From an uncultured Bacilli bacterium (GTDB taxonomy: Bacteria; Bacillota_I; Bacilli_A; RF39; UBA660): DNA of 15,245 bases. Positions 1 to 8,527 of this stretch are shown piece after piece. The DNA lies in the NCBI GenBank assembly GCA_905235875.1, contig CAJONL010000147.1:1-15245 (forward strand), given 5' to 3'. The notes beneath the pieces are model-generated. The model worked only from the letters and a program-made list of their open reading frames with translations, was not told the DNA's origin and searched no databases. The position numbers and the translations under genes are program-made. Positions within the stretch are counted from its first letter, which is position 1. The number at the start of each line of letters is the position of its first letter.

Positions 1-1757
1 ATAGCTTCAATGTTATATGGATATTTAAGCTTGTTAAATTCTTGTTCACTCATTAAATTGTGATTTACATATCCTATAGTAAATACATCATCGTTTTTAT
101 ATATTTTATATTTACCATCATATACTTTGTTATATCCTAATATATTTTTATTATCTTTTGAAATATAATATTTAGATCCCATATATGTATCATATAAAAT
201 ATTAGTATTATCACTAAATATAGCATCATTTCGATATGGATTTTCTTTTTCAAATAAATTCCAAGTAAATATTTTATAGTTCTTATTAGTTAGTGAGGAA
301 TACATAGTGTTTTTATATTCACTAATATTTCTAATATTATTAGCATTTTGAAAACTTAAACTTTCATCAAGAGTCCTATAAAGGTTTGAATCATTATTAT
401 TTATTTTCTTTATATTTTCTTTTATCTCACTATTATATTGATTACTAATTACTCTTTTCTTTTCAAAATTATCTATAAAGTTAGAGCTTATACATATAAA
501 TAATGGAAAGATTAAGAATAGATACATAAATTTTTTGTTTCTTTTTATTAAAAGAATAATTGCAATCATAAGTGTAAAATCAATTACATAGTATAAGTCA
601 GCTTGTTTAAGACTTTTATGAAGGTGAAAATCATAACAGCCCAACAAACTTATTAAAAGAGCTATAAAGAAGAGTAAATAATAGTTTTGTTTACTTTCTT
701 TTAATTTATTTAAAAAGCATGTAATTAAAAGTATTCCTAGTGGAATAAATGGTATAAATACTTTACCATTTAAATACATAAATCCATTTAAAAGATAATT
801 GATAATTGGTATAAATATTAATACTAAAAATAAAATGCTTAAAAAGTTATTTTCCTTTTCTTTGTTAAATAAAAAGTATGTTATAGCAAATATAAAAATA
901 GAAGTAAGTCCCATTGAATAGTGATAATACAACGTATTATTAAATGAAAGCTCTGGTATAAGCATACTAAGTATTGAAGTTTTAGCTCCACTAAATCTAC
1001 TATTTAAAATTGCCATAAATGATGGAAGTATTAAAACCATTGACATTAGTACTGGGATAATTAATGTAAATCCTAGTTTAAATGATTTATTTATAATTGT
1101 AGATAAATTATTATTTTCTTTAATAAATAAATATACTCCATATATAAATATAACTAAAAGTGCTGGTACTGAAAAAAAATAACTAGTCATAATTAATAAA
1201 AATGAACTAATTATAAGAAGTGCTTTTTTATTAAAATATACATACTTTTCTACTCCAAATAAAGCAATAAGTAAAAATAAAATATAATTAATAAACATAA
1301 TATGTCTATGTGTATGAAAAATAAGTGGTGCAGAAAGCAAAAATAATAGTCCTGAAATTAACCTAATATTTTTATCTTCAGTGTATCCTGATATAAATTT
1401 ATAAAATAAAATTATACTTAAAATTATAATTATTACAAGAACTATATTCATAAAATGAAGCATTTTTACAAAAGGAAACAAATACGATAAAAGTATTATG
1501 GGGCTTAAAAGTCCATAGTATGAAAAATTATAAATATTTTGTCCATCTCCTAGATTAAATGCAAAAGATGGAAACAGTTCTTTTGTGCTGTAAAAAAGTT
1601 TCCTAAAGTAATCAGGAATCATATAATGCTGAGTAGAAAAATCCATTTTAGATCCATAGATTCCATGACTATTAAAAAAAATTATTATTAAGATAAGAAA
1701 AAATAAAATATTGATTATTAATATATTGTAGATATCTCTTTTATCAAGTTTTCTCAT
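1..1757 (-). CDS. yfhO: YfhO-family multispanning membrane protein (3' part outside window)
   Basis: About 585 codons are visible and the frame is still open at the left edge, so the C-terminus is missing (B. subtilis YfhO is about 860 residues). It starts MRKLDKRDIYN, with an early hydrophobic helix, then a polar stretch containing FSTQHYMIPDYF and FNLGDGQNIYNFSYYG, then many hydrophobic helices up to about residue 455, and then a polar, probably extracytoplasmic region. The early DxxxQ-type stretch and the helix pattern resemble the YfhO family, which has GT-C-like topology. In Listeria and Bacillus, YfhO proteins take part in glycosylating teichoic acids at the outer membrane face, working with a CsbB-like lipid-sugar synthase and GtcA; neither partner is visible here. 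The start is fixed by the SD GAGGAG (1764-1769), and a SigA-type promoter lies just upstream. The family call is from sequence pattern only, so a different large GT-C-like protein is possible. Confidence 0.8.
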   Translation of the reverse strand, partial: MRKLDKRDIYNILIINILFFLILIIIFFNSHGIYGSKMDFSTQHYMIPDYFRKLFYSTKELFPSFAFNLGDGQNIYNFSYYGLLSPIILLSYLFPFVKMLHFMNIVLVIIIILSIILFYKFISGYTEDKNIRLISGLLFLLSAPLIFHTHRHIMFINYILFLLIALFGVEKYVYFNKKALLIISSFLLIMTSYFFSVPALLVIFIYGVYLFIKENNNLSTIINKSFKLGFTLIIPVLMSMVLILPSFMAILNSRFSGAKTSILSMLIPELSFNNTLYYHYSMGLTSIFIFAITYFLFNKEKENNFLSILFLVLIFIPIINYLLNGFMYLNGKVFIPFIPLGILLITCFLNKLKESKQNYYLLFFIALLISLLGCYDFHLHKSLKQADLYYVIDFTLMIAIILLIKRNKKFMYLFLIFPLFICISSNFIDNFEKKRVISNQYNSEIKENIKKINNNDSNLYRTLDESLSFQNANNIRNISEYKNTMYSSLTNKNYKIFTWNLFEKENPYRNDAIFSDNTNILYDTYMGSKYYISKDNKNILGYNKVYDGKYKIYKNDDVFTIGYVNHNLMSEQEFNKLKYPYNIEA

Positions 1758-1777
1758 AGTACTCTCCTCTTGATATA

Positions 1778-1806
1778 ATATTACTATTAAATAGTTGCTT
1801 TGTCAA
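1778..1806 (-). promoter_or_regulatory. SigA-type promoter of the yfhO-like gene
   Basis: On the minus strand, TTGACA (1801-1806) is followed after 17 bases by TAATAT (1778-1783, 4 of 6 consensus). The predicted transcript start is near 1771, leaving a leader of about 14 nt that contains the SD. It lets the membrane protein be expressed independently of the forespore gene sigG just upstream. Confidence 0.65.
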
Positions 1807-1820
1807 AATAGAAAAAACTA

Positions 1821-2591
1821 TTATAATTTTTTTCTTATCTTTTGAAGTGCATTTTTTTCAAGTCTAGATATTTGAGCTTGACTTATATCTAATTCTTTAG
1901 CAATTTCCATTTGAGTTTTACCTATTATAAATCTATTTTCTAATATATTTCTTTCTCTTTCATCTAAATTTTTAATGGCCTTATCTATAGTTATTTTAGT
2001 ATCTAAATCATAATCTTGAGACTTATCTTCTACTTGGTCAAATAAGTAGATAGTATCCCCTCCATCATTATATATAGGTTCAAAAAGTGATACAGTAGGT
2101 CTTAGTGATAAAAGAGCCATATCTATTTCTTTTTCATCTATTTCAAGTAGATCTGCAAGCTGTTTATTTGTTGGTTCTTTTCCATTTTCTATCGTAAGTT
2201 TATCTTTTAAATTTAATACTTTGTAACATATATCTTTAAGACTACGACTAACTCTAATACTTGAATTATCTCTTAGATATCTTCTTATTTCTCCGAGTAT
2301 CATAGGAACAGAATATGTTGAGAATTTAACATTATATGATAAATCAAAATTATCTATTGCCTTCATAAGCCCTATACAACCTATTTGAAAAAGATCATCC
2401 ATATTTTCATCTTTTTTATTAAATCTTTTTAGTATTGATAAAACAAGCTTTAAATTACCATTTGCTATTTTTTCTTTAGCTGTTCTGTCTCCCTCTTTTA
2501 GTTTTACAAACAAATCATACATTTCTTCGTTAGTAAGTGTTTTAAGTTCTGATGTGTTAATACCAGTAATTTCCACTTTATGTTTTGCCAT
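1821..2591 (-). CDS. sigG: RNA polymerase sporulation-specific sigma factor SigG
   Basis: This 256-residue sigma-70 family protein matches the usual SigG length (about 260). SigG is the late forespore sigma factor that turns on small acid-soluble protein, germination and spore-maturation genes. Diagnostic blocks in order: KVEITGINTSELKTL at the N-terminus; region 2 with NGNLKLVLS, DDLFQIGCIGLMKAIDNFDL, KFSTYSVPMILGEIRRYLRD and RVSRSLKD; region 3 with SLFEPIYNDGGD, a SigF/SigG hallmark; and region 4 with GKTQMEIAKELDISQAQISRLEK, the helix-turn-helix for -35 recognition. An in-frame ATG at 2606 would start inside the Shine-Dalgarno, so the ATG at 2591, preceded by AAAGGAGAATTT, is the better start. 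In typical spore formers sigG sits next to spoIIGA-sigE; here its neighbours are rsmI and yfhO. The identity is secure. No strong terminator is seen before yfhO. Confidence 0.95.
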   Translation of the reverse strand: MAKHKVEITGINTSELKTLTNEEMYDLFVKLKEGDRTAKEKIANGNLKLVLSILKRFNKKDENMDDLFQIGCIGLMKAIDNFDLSYNVKFSTYSVPMILGEIRRYLRDNSSIRVSRSLKDICYKVLNLKDKLTIENGKEPTNKQLADLLEIDEKEIDMALLSLRPTVSLFEPIYNDGGDTIYLFDQVEDKSQDYDLDTKITIDKAIKNLDERERNILENRFIIGKTQMEIAKELDISQAQISRLEKNALQKIRKKL

Positions 2592-2663
2592 AAATTCTCC
2601 TTTCATATCTTTAGTGATATAAAAAGAAAATCTTTATTCAGTTTTAAAAAATATTCTTATTAT

Positions 2664-2673
2664 AAGTCTCACC
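2664..2673 (-). promoter_or_regulatory. sigG: Possible SigF-like -10 element upstream of sigG
   Basis: On the minus strand GGTGAGACTT resembles the SigF -10 consensus GGnnAnAnTR at nine of ten positions. It lies about 73 bases upstream of the likely sigG start, and spoIIIG is SigF-dependent in B. subtilis. No clear GYATA-type -35 is present at the right distance. A nearby TATAAT (overlapping 2656-2664) has no good SigA -35 either. This is a tentative call. Confidence 0.25.
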
Positions 2674-2688
2674 TTTCTTTATTATATA

Positions 2689-2727
2689 AAATAAAAACAT
2701 AGATAAATAATTAAAGATCTATGCTTT
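2689..2727 (-). terminator. Intrinsic terminator of rsmI
   Basis: On the minus strand CATAGAT (2717-2723) pairs with ATCTATG (2698-2704) across an AT-rich loop, and is followed by TTTTTATTTT. The 5' arm lies within the last codons of rsmI and the stop codon lies in the loop. It separates the mutS-rsmI unit from sigG. Confidence 0.75.
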
Positions 2728-3577
2728 TTAAGTTTAAACTAGCATTATATATTTCTTTTTTACTTAAATTATCATTATTATTATTAACAATGTCTATTGC
2801 CTGTTTAAGTGAGATATTATTTTTTACTATTTCATCTATTAAAAGTGCTTCAATTGATATATGTTCTTCTTTTGTTTCTTTTTTATCTTCTTTTTCAATT
2901 ATAAAAGTATATTCACCTTGATTTACTTTATCATCTTTTTTTAATTCTTCGAGTACTTTTTCTATAGTTCCATAGTAAGTTTTTTCATGTATTTTAGTAA
3001 GTTCTTTAGAAATACTAATTTTACAATTTATATTATCTTTTAAATATTCTATAGTTTTAACAATTCTTTTAGGAGATTCATAAAAAATATGAGTTAAAAT
3101 ATTAGAATTATTTATATCCTCGATAAGTTTTTTCTTATCTTTATTATCTCTAGGAAAAAAACCATAAAAAGAAAATATATCACTTTTAAGGCCACTTATA
3201 CTTAATGCTGTAGTAAAAGCTGTAATACCCCCAGTACTTATGATGTTTAATCCTTCTTTTCTTGCTTCTTTTACTATGACTTCTCCGGGATCTGATATTA
3301 AAGGAAGTCCTGCATCTGAAATAAGCGCAATATCTTTTCCATCTTTTAAATCTTTTATTATACTAGCTACTCTTTCATTTTCATTAAATTTATGATAAGA
3401 AATAAGTTTATTTTTTATTTCAAAATAATTTAAAAGTTTTATACTATTTCTAGTATCTTCACATAAAATATAATCTACTTTTTTTAAAGTTTCTATACTT
3501 CTTTTAGTAATATCGTTTAAGTTACCTATTGGAGTTCCAACAATATATAATGTTCCCATATTATCACTTACTTTCAT
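2711..3577 (-). CDS. rsmI: 16S rRNA (cytidine-1402-2'-O)-methyltransferase RsmI
   Basis: This 288-residue tetrapyrrole-methylase-fold protein uses SAM to 2'-O-methylate C1402 in the decoding centre of 16S rRNA, working with RsmH. Visible motifs are LYIVGTPIGNL near the N-terminus, CEDTR, ISYHKFNE, ALISDAGLPLISDPG (about 85-99), ALSISGL, FYGFFPR, and IFYESPKRI (about 164-172); the C-terminal RsmI domain follows. The glycine/proline loop reads STGGITAF rather than the usual PGPSA-type sequence. The open frame overlaps the end of mutS by 14 nt. An alternative ATG at 3559, four bases past the mutS stop, gives the family-typical MGTLYIVG start. Neither has a strong SD, so coupling to mutS translation is likely. 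The identity is secure; the start is uncertain by 18 nt. Confidence 0.93.
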   Translation of the reverse strand: MKVSDNMGTLYIVGTPIGNLNDITKRSIETLKKVDYILCEDTRNSIKLLNYFEIKNKLISYHKFNENERVASIIKDLKDGKDIALISDAGLPLISDPGEVIVKEARKEGLNIISTGGITAFTTALSISGLKSDIFSFYGFFPRDNKDKKKLIEDINNSNILTHIFYESPKRIVKTIEYLKDNINCKISISKELTKIHEKTYYGTIEKVLEELKKDDKVNQGEYTFIIEKEDKKETKEEHISIEALLIDEIVKNNISLKQAIDIVNNNNDNLSKKEIYNASLNLKSIDL

Positions 3578-6101
3578 TATTTTCTATTTCTTTCTTTAAA
3601 TCATTTAATATATTTAATGCTTCAATTGGAGTAATCTCTAATGGATTTATTTTTTTTATTTTTTCTTCTATCTTAGATTCCCTATTAAATTCTAAATTAA
3701 AACTAGTTTGTTTATATACTTCTTTTTTGTTACTTTTATTTTCATAAGTACTTAATATTGCTTTAGCACTATCTATTATTTCACTTGGAAGTCCTACTAG
3801 TTTTGCAACATTAATACCATAACTTTTAGAAGCTGAGCCTTTTTTTATTTTATGCATAAATATTACTTTGTCATCTTCTTCTTTTGCTGAAACATGAATA
3901 TTTTTTAAATTTCTTAATTTTTTATCTAATGAAGTTAGTTCATGGTAATGAGTCGAAAATAATGTTTTTGCCTTAATATTATTATGAATATATTCTAAAA
4001 TTGCACCTGCTAGACTCATTCCATCATATGTACTTGTACCTCTTCCTAGTTCATCAAATAAAATTAAGCTATCTTTAGTAGCATTAGTACAAGCATTATT
4101 TGCTTCTTTCATTTCTACCATAAAAGTGCTTTCTCCACTTACTAAGTCATCTGAGGCTCCAATTCTTGTAAAGATATTATCAAAAATAGGAAGCGAGCAC
4201 TTTTCGCAAGGAACAAAAGAACCCATTTGATTTAAAATAACAATTATTGCAAGCATTCTCATATAAGTAGATTTACCACTCATATTAGGACCAGTAATTA
4301 ATAAAATATTAGTTTTTTCATCCATTACCACGTCATTTGGAATATACTCTTTCTTAGATACTTTTTCAACGACTGGATGCCTTCCATTTTTTATATTAAT
4401 AATTCTATCTTTAGTAATTTCAGGTTTTACAAAATTATTAGATTCAGCAACTACTGTTAGAGATAAAATTACATCAAGTTCACTTATTATATTAGACACT
4501 TCTTGAATTCTTGAAATATATTTTTTTATTTGTTCTCTTATTTCTACAAATAAATTATACTCTAAAGCAATAATTTTTTCCTCAGAATTTAAAATTAAAT
4601 CCTCTTTTTCTTTAAGTTCAGGTGTAATATATCTTTCACTATTAGCAAGTGTTTGCTTTCTATCATACCCATATTCATCTTTTATTTTATCTTTCATTCC
4701 TTTAGATACTTCGATATAGTATCCAAAAACTTTATTAAAACCAACTTTTAATGTTTTAATACCAGTTCTTTCTCTTTCTTTTTGTTCAAGATCTAAGATA
4801 AAATCTTTACCACCACTTGCAAGATTTCTTAAATTATCTAATTCTTTACTATATAAAGGTTTTATTATGCCCCCTTCTTTTAGTGATACTGGAACTTCTT
4901 CTTTTATACTTTTTTCTAATAGATCATATACTTCTTTTAATTCATCTAAATCTCTATCATAGTTTATTTCTTTTAATATCTTCTTTATATCAGGTAATAC
5001 TTTTAATGAATTTTTTAACTGAATTAAATCTCTTGCATTTACATTACCATAACTTATTCTTCCAGATAATCTTTCTAAATCATAAACACTATTAAGCAGT
5101 TCTCTTAATTCTTCTTTAAATATAAATTCTGTTAAAAATGTAGAAATAAGATTTTGTCTTCTTTTAATTTCTTTTTCATTTATTAGTGGATACTCTATAT
5201 ATTTTTTTAAGAGCCTTCCTCCACCTGCAGTCTTAGTTTTATCTAAAAGCCATAGTAAAGAATAAGTTCTTTCTTTCAGTCTTAATGTCTCTACAAGTTC
5301 TAAGTTTCTTTTAGTATGAACATCTAAATTAAGATAATCTTTATTTTTTAAGACTTCAAGTTTTTTTAAGTGAGATAAATCTTTCATCTTTGTATCTTCA
5401 ATATAAGAAAGTAATTGCTTAGCTGAAGTTACAAGGCGTGTATCACTAACATCTTCATAAATGTTTTTATAGTTATCAGTAAGATTACTATATATAGTAA
5501 CTAAAATATTATAGTTAACTCTTAGAGTACTTACAATATTTCTATCTATTTTAGAATCTACGATTACTTCTTTTAAATCTAGTTTTACAACTTCATTTAT
5601 TATCTTTTCTATATTATAGTCAATAAGTTTTGCATAAAAGTCTCCAGTTGTTATATCGGTATAACAAAGAGCATAGCAATGATTAAAATCATAAATACTT
5701 CCTATAAAATTGTTACTTTTTTCATCTAAGGTCTCAGCATCCATAAGAGTCCCTTTTGTTACAACTGAGGTAACACCACGTTCTACTACTCCTTTTTTAT
5801 CAGGAGGAGTAAGCTGTTCACAAATAGCAACTTTGTATCCTTTGTTAACAAGTTTTTCCAAGTATGGAAGATATGAATGAAAAGGTACACCACACATAGG
5901 TACTTTTTCCTCTAATCCACTATTTCTTCCTGTTAAAGTAATTTCTAGTTCACGAGAGGCAGTAAGTGCATCTTCAAAAAACATTTCATAAAAATCTCCT
6001 AGACGATAAAACAGAATAGTATCATCATATTTATCTTTAATTTCCATATATTGTCTCATCATAGGAGATAAATCTTCTCTATTTACGTCACATCTTCTCA
6101 T
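3564..6101 (-). CDS. mutS: DNA mismatch repair protein MutS
   Basis: The protein has 845 residues, normal for bacterial MutS1. It recognises mismatches and small loops as a sliding clamp that recruits MutL. Order of motifs (numbering from this start): mismatch-binding GDFYEMF (about 35-41, the F-x-E wedge), the connector and core lever domains, the clamp with NSERYITPELKEKE (about 487-500), Walker A GPNMSGKST (604-612), signature region GASDDLVSGESTFMVEM, Walker B DELGRGTS (683-690), and STHYHEL (716-722). The open frame extends to a GTG at 6107, but the SD GGTGG (6108-6112) is spaced 6 nt from the ATG at 6101, which I take as the start. It overlaps rsmI at its 3' end. No mutL gene is in the window. 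A terminator lies only about 30 nt upstream, so how mutS is transcribed is unclear. Confidence 0.97.
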   Translation of the reverse strand: MRRCDVNREDLSPMMRQYMEIKDKYDDTILFYRLGDFYEMFFEDALTASRELEITLTGRNSGLEEKVPMCGVPFHSYLPYLEKLVNKGYKVAICEQLTPPDKKGVVERGVTSVVTKGTLMDAETLDEKSNNFIGSIYDFNHCYALCYTDITTGDFYAKLIDYNIEKIINEVVKLDLKEVIVDSKIDRNIVSTLRVNYNILVTIYSNLTDNYKNIYEDVSDTRLVTSAKQLLSYIEDTKMKDLSHLKKLEVLKNKDYLNLDVHTKRNLELVETLRLKERTYSLLWLLDKTKTAGGGRLLKKYIEYPLINEKEIKRRQNLISTFLTEFIFKEELRELLNSVYDLERLSGRISYGNVNARDLIQLKNSLKVLPDIKKILKEINYDRDLDELKEVYDLLEKSIKEEVPVSLKEGGIIKPLYSKELDNLRNLASGGKDFILDLEQKERERTGIKTLKVGFNKVFGYYIEVSKGMKDKIKDEYGYDRKQTLANSERYITPELKEKEDLILNSEEKIIALEYNLFVEIREQIKKYISRIQEVSNIISELDVILSLTVVAESNNFVKPEITKDRIINIKNGRHPVVEKVSKKEYIPNDVVMDEKTNILLITGPNMSGKSTYMRMLAIIVILNQMGSFVPCEKCSLPIFDNIFTRIGASDDLVSGESTFMVEMKEANNACTNATKDSLILFDELGRGTSTYDGMSLAGAILEYIHNNIKAKTLFSTHYHELTSLDKKLRNLKNIHVSAKEEDDKVIFMHKIKKGSASKSYGINVAKLVGLPSEIIDSAKAILSTYENKSNKKEVYKQTSFNLEFNRESKIEEKIKKINPLEITPIEALNILNDLKKEIENNESK

Positions 6102-6126
6102 AAACACCCACCAGAATTTATTTTAA

Positions 6127-6157
6127 CAAAAAAAGAGATAAAAATCTATATCTCTTT
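6127..6157 (-). terminator. Intrinsic terminator at the end of pepD
   Basis: On the minus strand AAAGAGATA (6149-6157) and TATCTCTTT (6132-6140) form a nine-pair stem with an eight-base loop, running into a T-tract (6128-6131 and the stem end). The pepD stop codon lies in the loop. The mutS start is about 30 bases downstream. Confidence 0.75.
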
Positions 6158-7504
6158 ATTAGTCAAATACTCAAATAACCACCTATCACAACTTTCAATT
6201 GATGATATTTCCACCTTTTCCTTTGTAGAATGAGCTCCACTTATATTTGGAGAAATAATAACAACATTTAAATCTTTAATTTTTTCTTTTATTAATCCTA
6301 CTTCTACAGCTATATGAAGTGATTCTAAACGTGGATATTTATTATTAACTCTATAGTAAGCTTCTTTCATTTTTTTTACTAAAGTACTATTCTCATCAGT
6401 AGTAAATCCTGGTTGATGACCTCTTATTATAAATTTATAACCATATTCATTAGAGTAATCTTTTAGATAATTAATTTCTTTTTCTTCTTCACTATCTATA
6501 GAACTACGAAGTCCTATTTGAATTAGATTATTACTTAAATCTATTAAAGCTAAATTACTTGATGTAGTAACTTCTTCTCTTTTATTTTTATTAATTACTC
6601 CAGATTTTAAATTATTAATACTAGAAATAAATTCCAAAGACTCACTATTAGAAAGACATTTTTTTTCATCATTAATAATTTCTTTAGTTATATCTAAATT
6701 TTTGTATATTTTCTTTTTTTCCTTTAGATATTTATCTAGTAAATCATCTATATTAATATTAGTACTAAATACTACTTCAGAATCAGTTGGTATAACATTA
6801 ATTTTACTGCCACCATTAAAACTTGCTATTTTTATATCAGAAATTAAAAGTAAAAATTCTATTAAAAGTTTAATACTATTCCCTCTATTTTTATCAATAT
6901 CAAATCCTGAATGACCACCTTCTAGACCTGTTAAGGATAATTTATAGAAATTACTTTTTTCTTCTTCGAAACTATAATTAGTAATAATATCTATATCAGT
7001 AAAACCGGCACTACCTAAAAGAATTGTATCAGAATTAAAACCATCTAAGTTTATCATAGTTTTACCTTTTAAAGAACTTAAATCTATTTTTTCAGCTCCA
7101 ATCATACTTGTTTCTTCATTAGTAGTAAAAATAGCTTCAATATTTTTATCTATATCACTATCTAAAATATTTAGAATTTGAGCAACACCTATTCCATTAT
7201 CTGCTCCAAGTGTCGTATTATTCGCAGTAATATATTCATTAGTAAAAATTAAATCTATTCCATCATTTAAAAAGTCAAACTCATAATCATTTTCTTTTTC
7301 TAAAACCATATCTAAATGCGCTTGTAAAATAATTGGTTCTTCATTATTTACATATTTTTTTATAATAACATTATTATACTTATCATGTATAAATTCTAAG
7401 TTTCTTTCTTTGGCAAAATTACATATATAATCTGCTATTTTTTGTTCGTTACCAGAACCACGTGGTATTTTAGATATTTCTTTAAAAAAACCTATTGTAC
7501 TCAT
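6146..7504 (-). CDS. pepD: Aminoacyl-histidine dipeptidase (PepD, M20C family)
   Basis: This 452-residue cytosolic di-zinc dipeptidase of the M20C family (PepD/carnosinase-like, usually about 480-490) cleaves Xaa-His and other dipeptides. The catalytic set is visible: LQAHLDMV with His63 and Asp65, GADNGIG with the bridging Asp102, TTNEETSMIGA with Glu130/131, NLDG with Asp154, the lid-domain GGHSGFDID, RGHQPGF, and the final metal His of SGAHSTKE near 425. Its start lies five bases after the stop of the GNAT-like gene, and its SD AAGGAGAT sits inside the end of that gene. The two are therefore almost certainly co-transcribed and under the lysine riboswitch at 8528-8703. A terminator overlaps its stop. 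The enzyme class is secure; substrate preference cannot be read from sequence. Confidence 0.92.
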   Translation of the reverse strand: MSTIGFFKEISKIPRGSGNEQKIADYICNFAKERNLEFIHDKYNNVIIKKYVNNEEPIILQAHLDMVLEKENDYEFDFLNDGIDLIFTNEYITANNTTLGADNGIGVAQILNILDSDIDKNIEAIFTTNEETSMIGAEKIDLSSLKGKTMINLDGFNSDTILLGSAGFTDIDIITNYSFEEEKSNFYKLSLTGLEGGHSGFDIDKNRGNSIKLLIEFLLLISDIKIASFNGGSKINVIPTDSEVVFSTNINIDDLLDKYLKEKKKIYKNLDITKEIINDEKKCLSNSESLEFISSINNLKSGVINKNKREEVTTSSNLALIDLSNNLIQIGLRSSIDSEEEKEINYLKDYSNEYGYKFIIRGHQPGFTTDENSTLVKKMKEAYYRVNNKYPRLESLHIAVEVGLIKEKIKDLNVVIISPNISGAHSTKEKVEISSIESCDRWLFEYLTNKEI

Positions 7505-7509
7505 ATAAA

Positions 7510-8457
7510 TTATCTCCTTATAGTTCTAACTTTACATAGTGCTTTAACATTTGTATTCTCTTCTACTTTTCTATTATTACCCTTTTCAGTACCATTTGAT
7601 ATTACTTTAGGAAGACTATGATAGTTTCTTACATGATAATAAGATACAAGTCCTGTACCTTCATCCATATTAATAACTGGTTCTGATACATCGGTAAATT
7701 CATCTTCTAGAGTTGTAAGAAGGGATTTAAACAAATCATTTCCATCATCATTAAATTCCATAACTGATCTTTGCTCATCTCTTTTTTTATCTTCTTCAAC
7801 TTTTAAAACAACAGTTGGAGCTTCAATCATTTTACCACAATCATCTGTTAAAACATAATATCCTGAAATTTTAGCAACCATATTTTCTTCTACTGAATCA
7901 TTAAGTCTTTCAGCTGCAGAATTTAAAGCATTTAAACTATTCTTATTACGACAATCTATAACACACATAATCGAAGTATCATTAAATACCTTGTTAAATG
8001 CATAATGTCCTTTTAAACAAATTTCATATATTTTCTTTCCTACTCCACGATGTGGATTATCCATTTTAGTTAAAATACCAGTAATAGAAAAATACTTTTC
8101 ATGTAAAATTGGATAATATGGATCTTCAACATACTTAGAATTTTCTTCATATTTTAATGTTGAAATACCGACTATTTCTTTAGTATCTTTTTCACGAGCT
8201 ATTATAGTAGGATAAGTCTTACAGTTATATTCAACTTGTTCAAAGCTTGGTATGTGCATAAAATCAACATTACCAACCCAATTTTGATTATAAAATTCGG
8301 CAATTTTATACATGATAAAAGGATCACGTAAATATGGATCATCTTTTGGTAAATCTTGTAGTACTACATATTCTAGACTTTCTTTATCTTTACTATTTAT
8401 CCTATTACATATTTCACTTATAGCAAGTACTGCTATTCTAAATCTTTCATTACTCAT
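7510..8457 (-). CDS. Uncharacterised GNAT-like acetyltransferase, lysine-riboswitch controlled
   Basis: This is a 315-residue soluble protein with no signal peptide or membrane segment. Residues about 80-180 look like a GNAT fold: TIIAREKDTKEIVGISTL (beta strands), FSITGILTKMDNPHRGVGKKIYE (about 123-144, with the acetyl-CoA loop R/Q-x-x-G-x-G/A as HRGVGKK), then MCVIDCRNKNSLNALNS, where an Asn-rich turn precedes the last helix as in many GNATs. The N-terminal 75 residues and the charged C-terminal third (about 220-315) match nothing I recognise. The start has a good SD (GGGGTGA) and follows a lysine riboswitch and terminator; pepD follows after five bases. The substrate is unknown. Lysine, a lysine derivative or a peptide is a guess from regulation alone. 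It does not resemble the beta-lysine acetyltransferase AblB closely enough to name. Confidence 0.7.
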   Translation of the reverse strand: MSNERFRIAVLAISEICNRINSKDKESLEYVVLQDLPKDDPYLRDPFIMYKIAEFYNQNWVGNVDFMHIPSFEQVEYNCKTYPTIIAREKDTKEIVGISTLKYEENSKYVEDPYYPILHEKYFSITGILTKMDNPHRGVGKKIYEICLKGHYAFNKVFNDTSIMCVIDCRNKNSLNALNSAAERLNDSVEENMVAKISGYYVLTDDCGKMIEAPTVVLKVEEDKKRDEQRSVMEFNDDGNDLFKSLLTTLEDEFTDVSEPVINMDEGTGLVSYYHVRNYHSLPKVISNGTEKGNNRKVEENTNVKALCKVRTIRR

Positions 8458-8498
8458 TTATTTCACCCCATAAAAATAACTATGCATCATGCACAGTC

Positions 8499-8523
8499 AA
8501 AAAAAACAATGTTTTAAACATTA
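8499..8523 (-). terminator. Terminator of the lysine riboswitch expression platform
   Basis: On the minus strand AATGTT and AACATT (within 8508-8522) form a short hairpin, followed by G and eight T residues (8499-8506). It begins five bases after the aptamer's closing helix and about 40 bases before the GNAT-like gene. This is the usual position for a transcription-terminating OFF switch. The stem is short and AU-rich. Confidence 0.75.
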
Positions 8524-8527
8524 GAAT

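Noticed and set aside
1806..1830. Terminator after sigG
   Set aside because: Only a five-pair AATAG/CTATT stem with a poor T-run is present, overlapping the next promoter's -35; too weak to call.
2592..2606. Upstream ATG extending SigG by five residues
   Set aside because: It would start translation inside the AAAGGAGAA Shine-Dalgarno of the better ATG at 2591.
4817..5095. Plus-strand open frame inside mutS
   Set aside because: It is the complement of conserved MutS coding sequence, with composition typical of a shadow frame.
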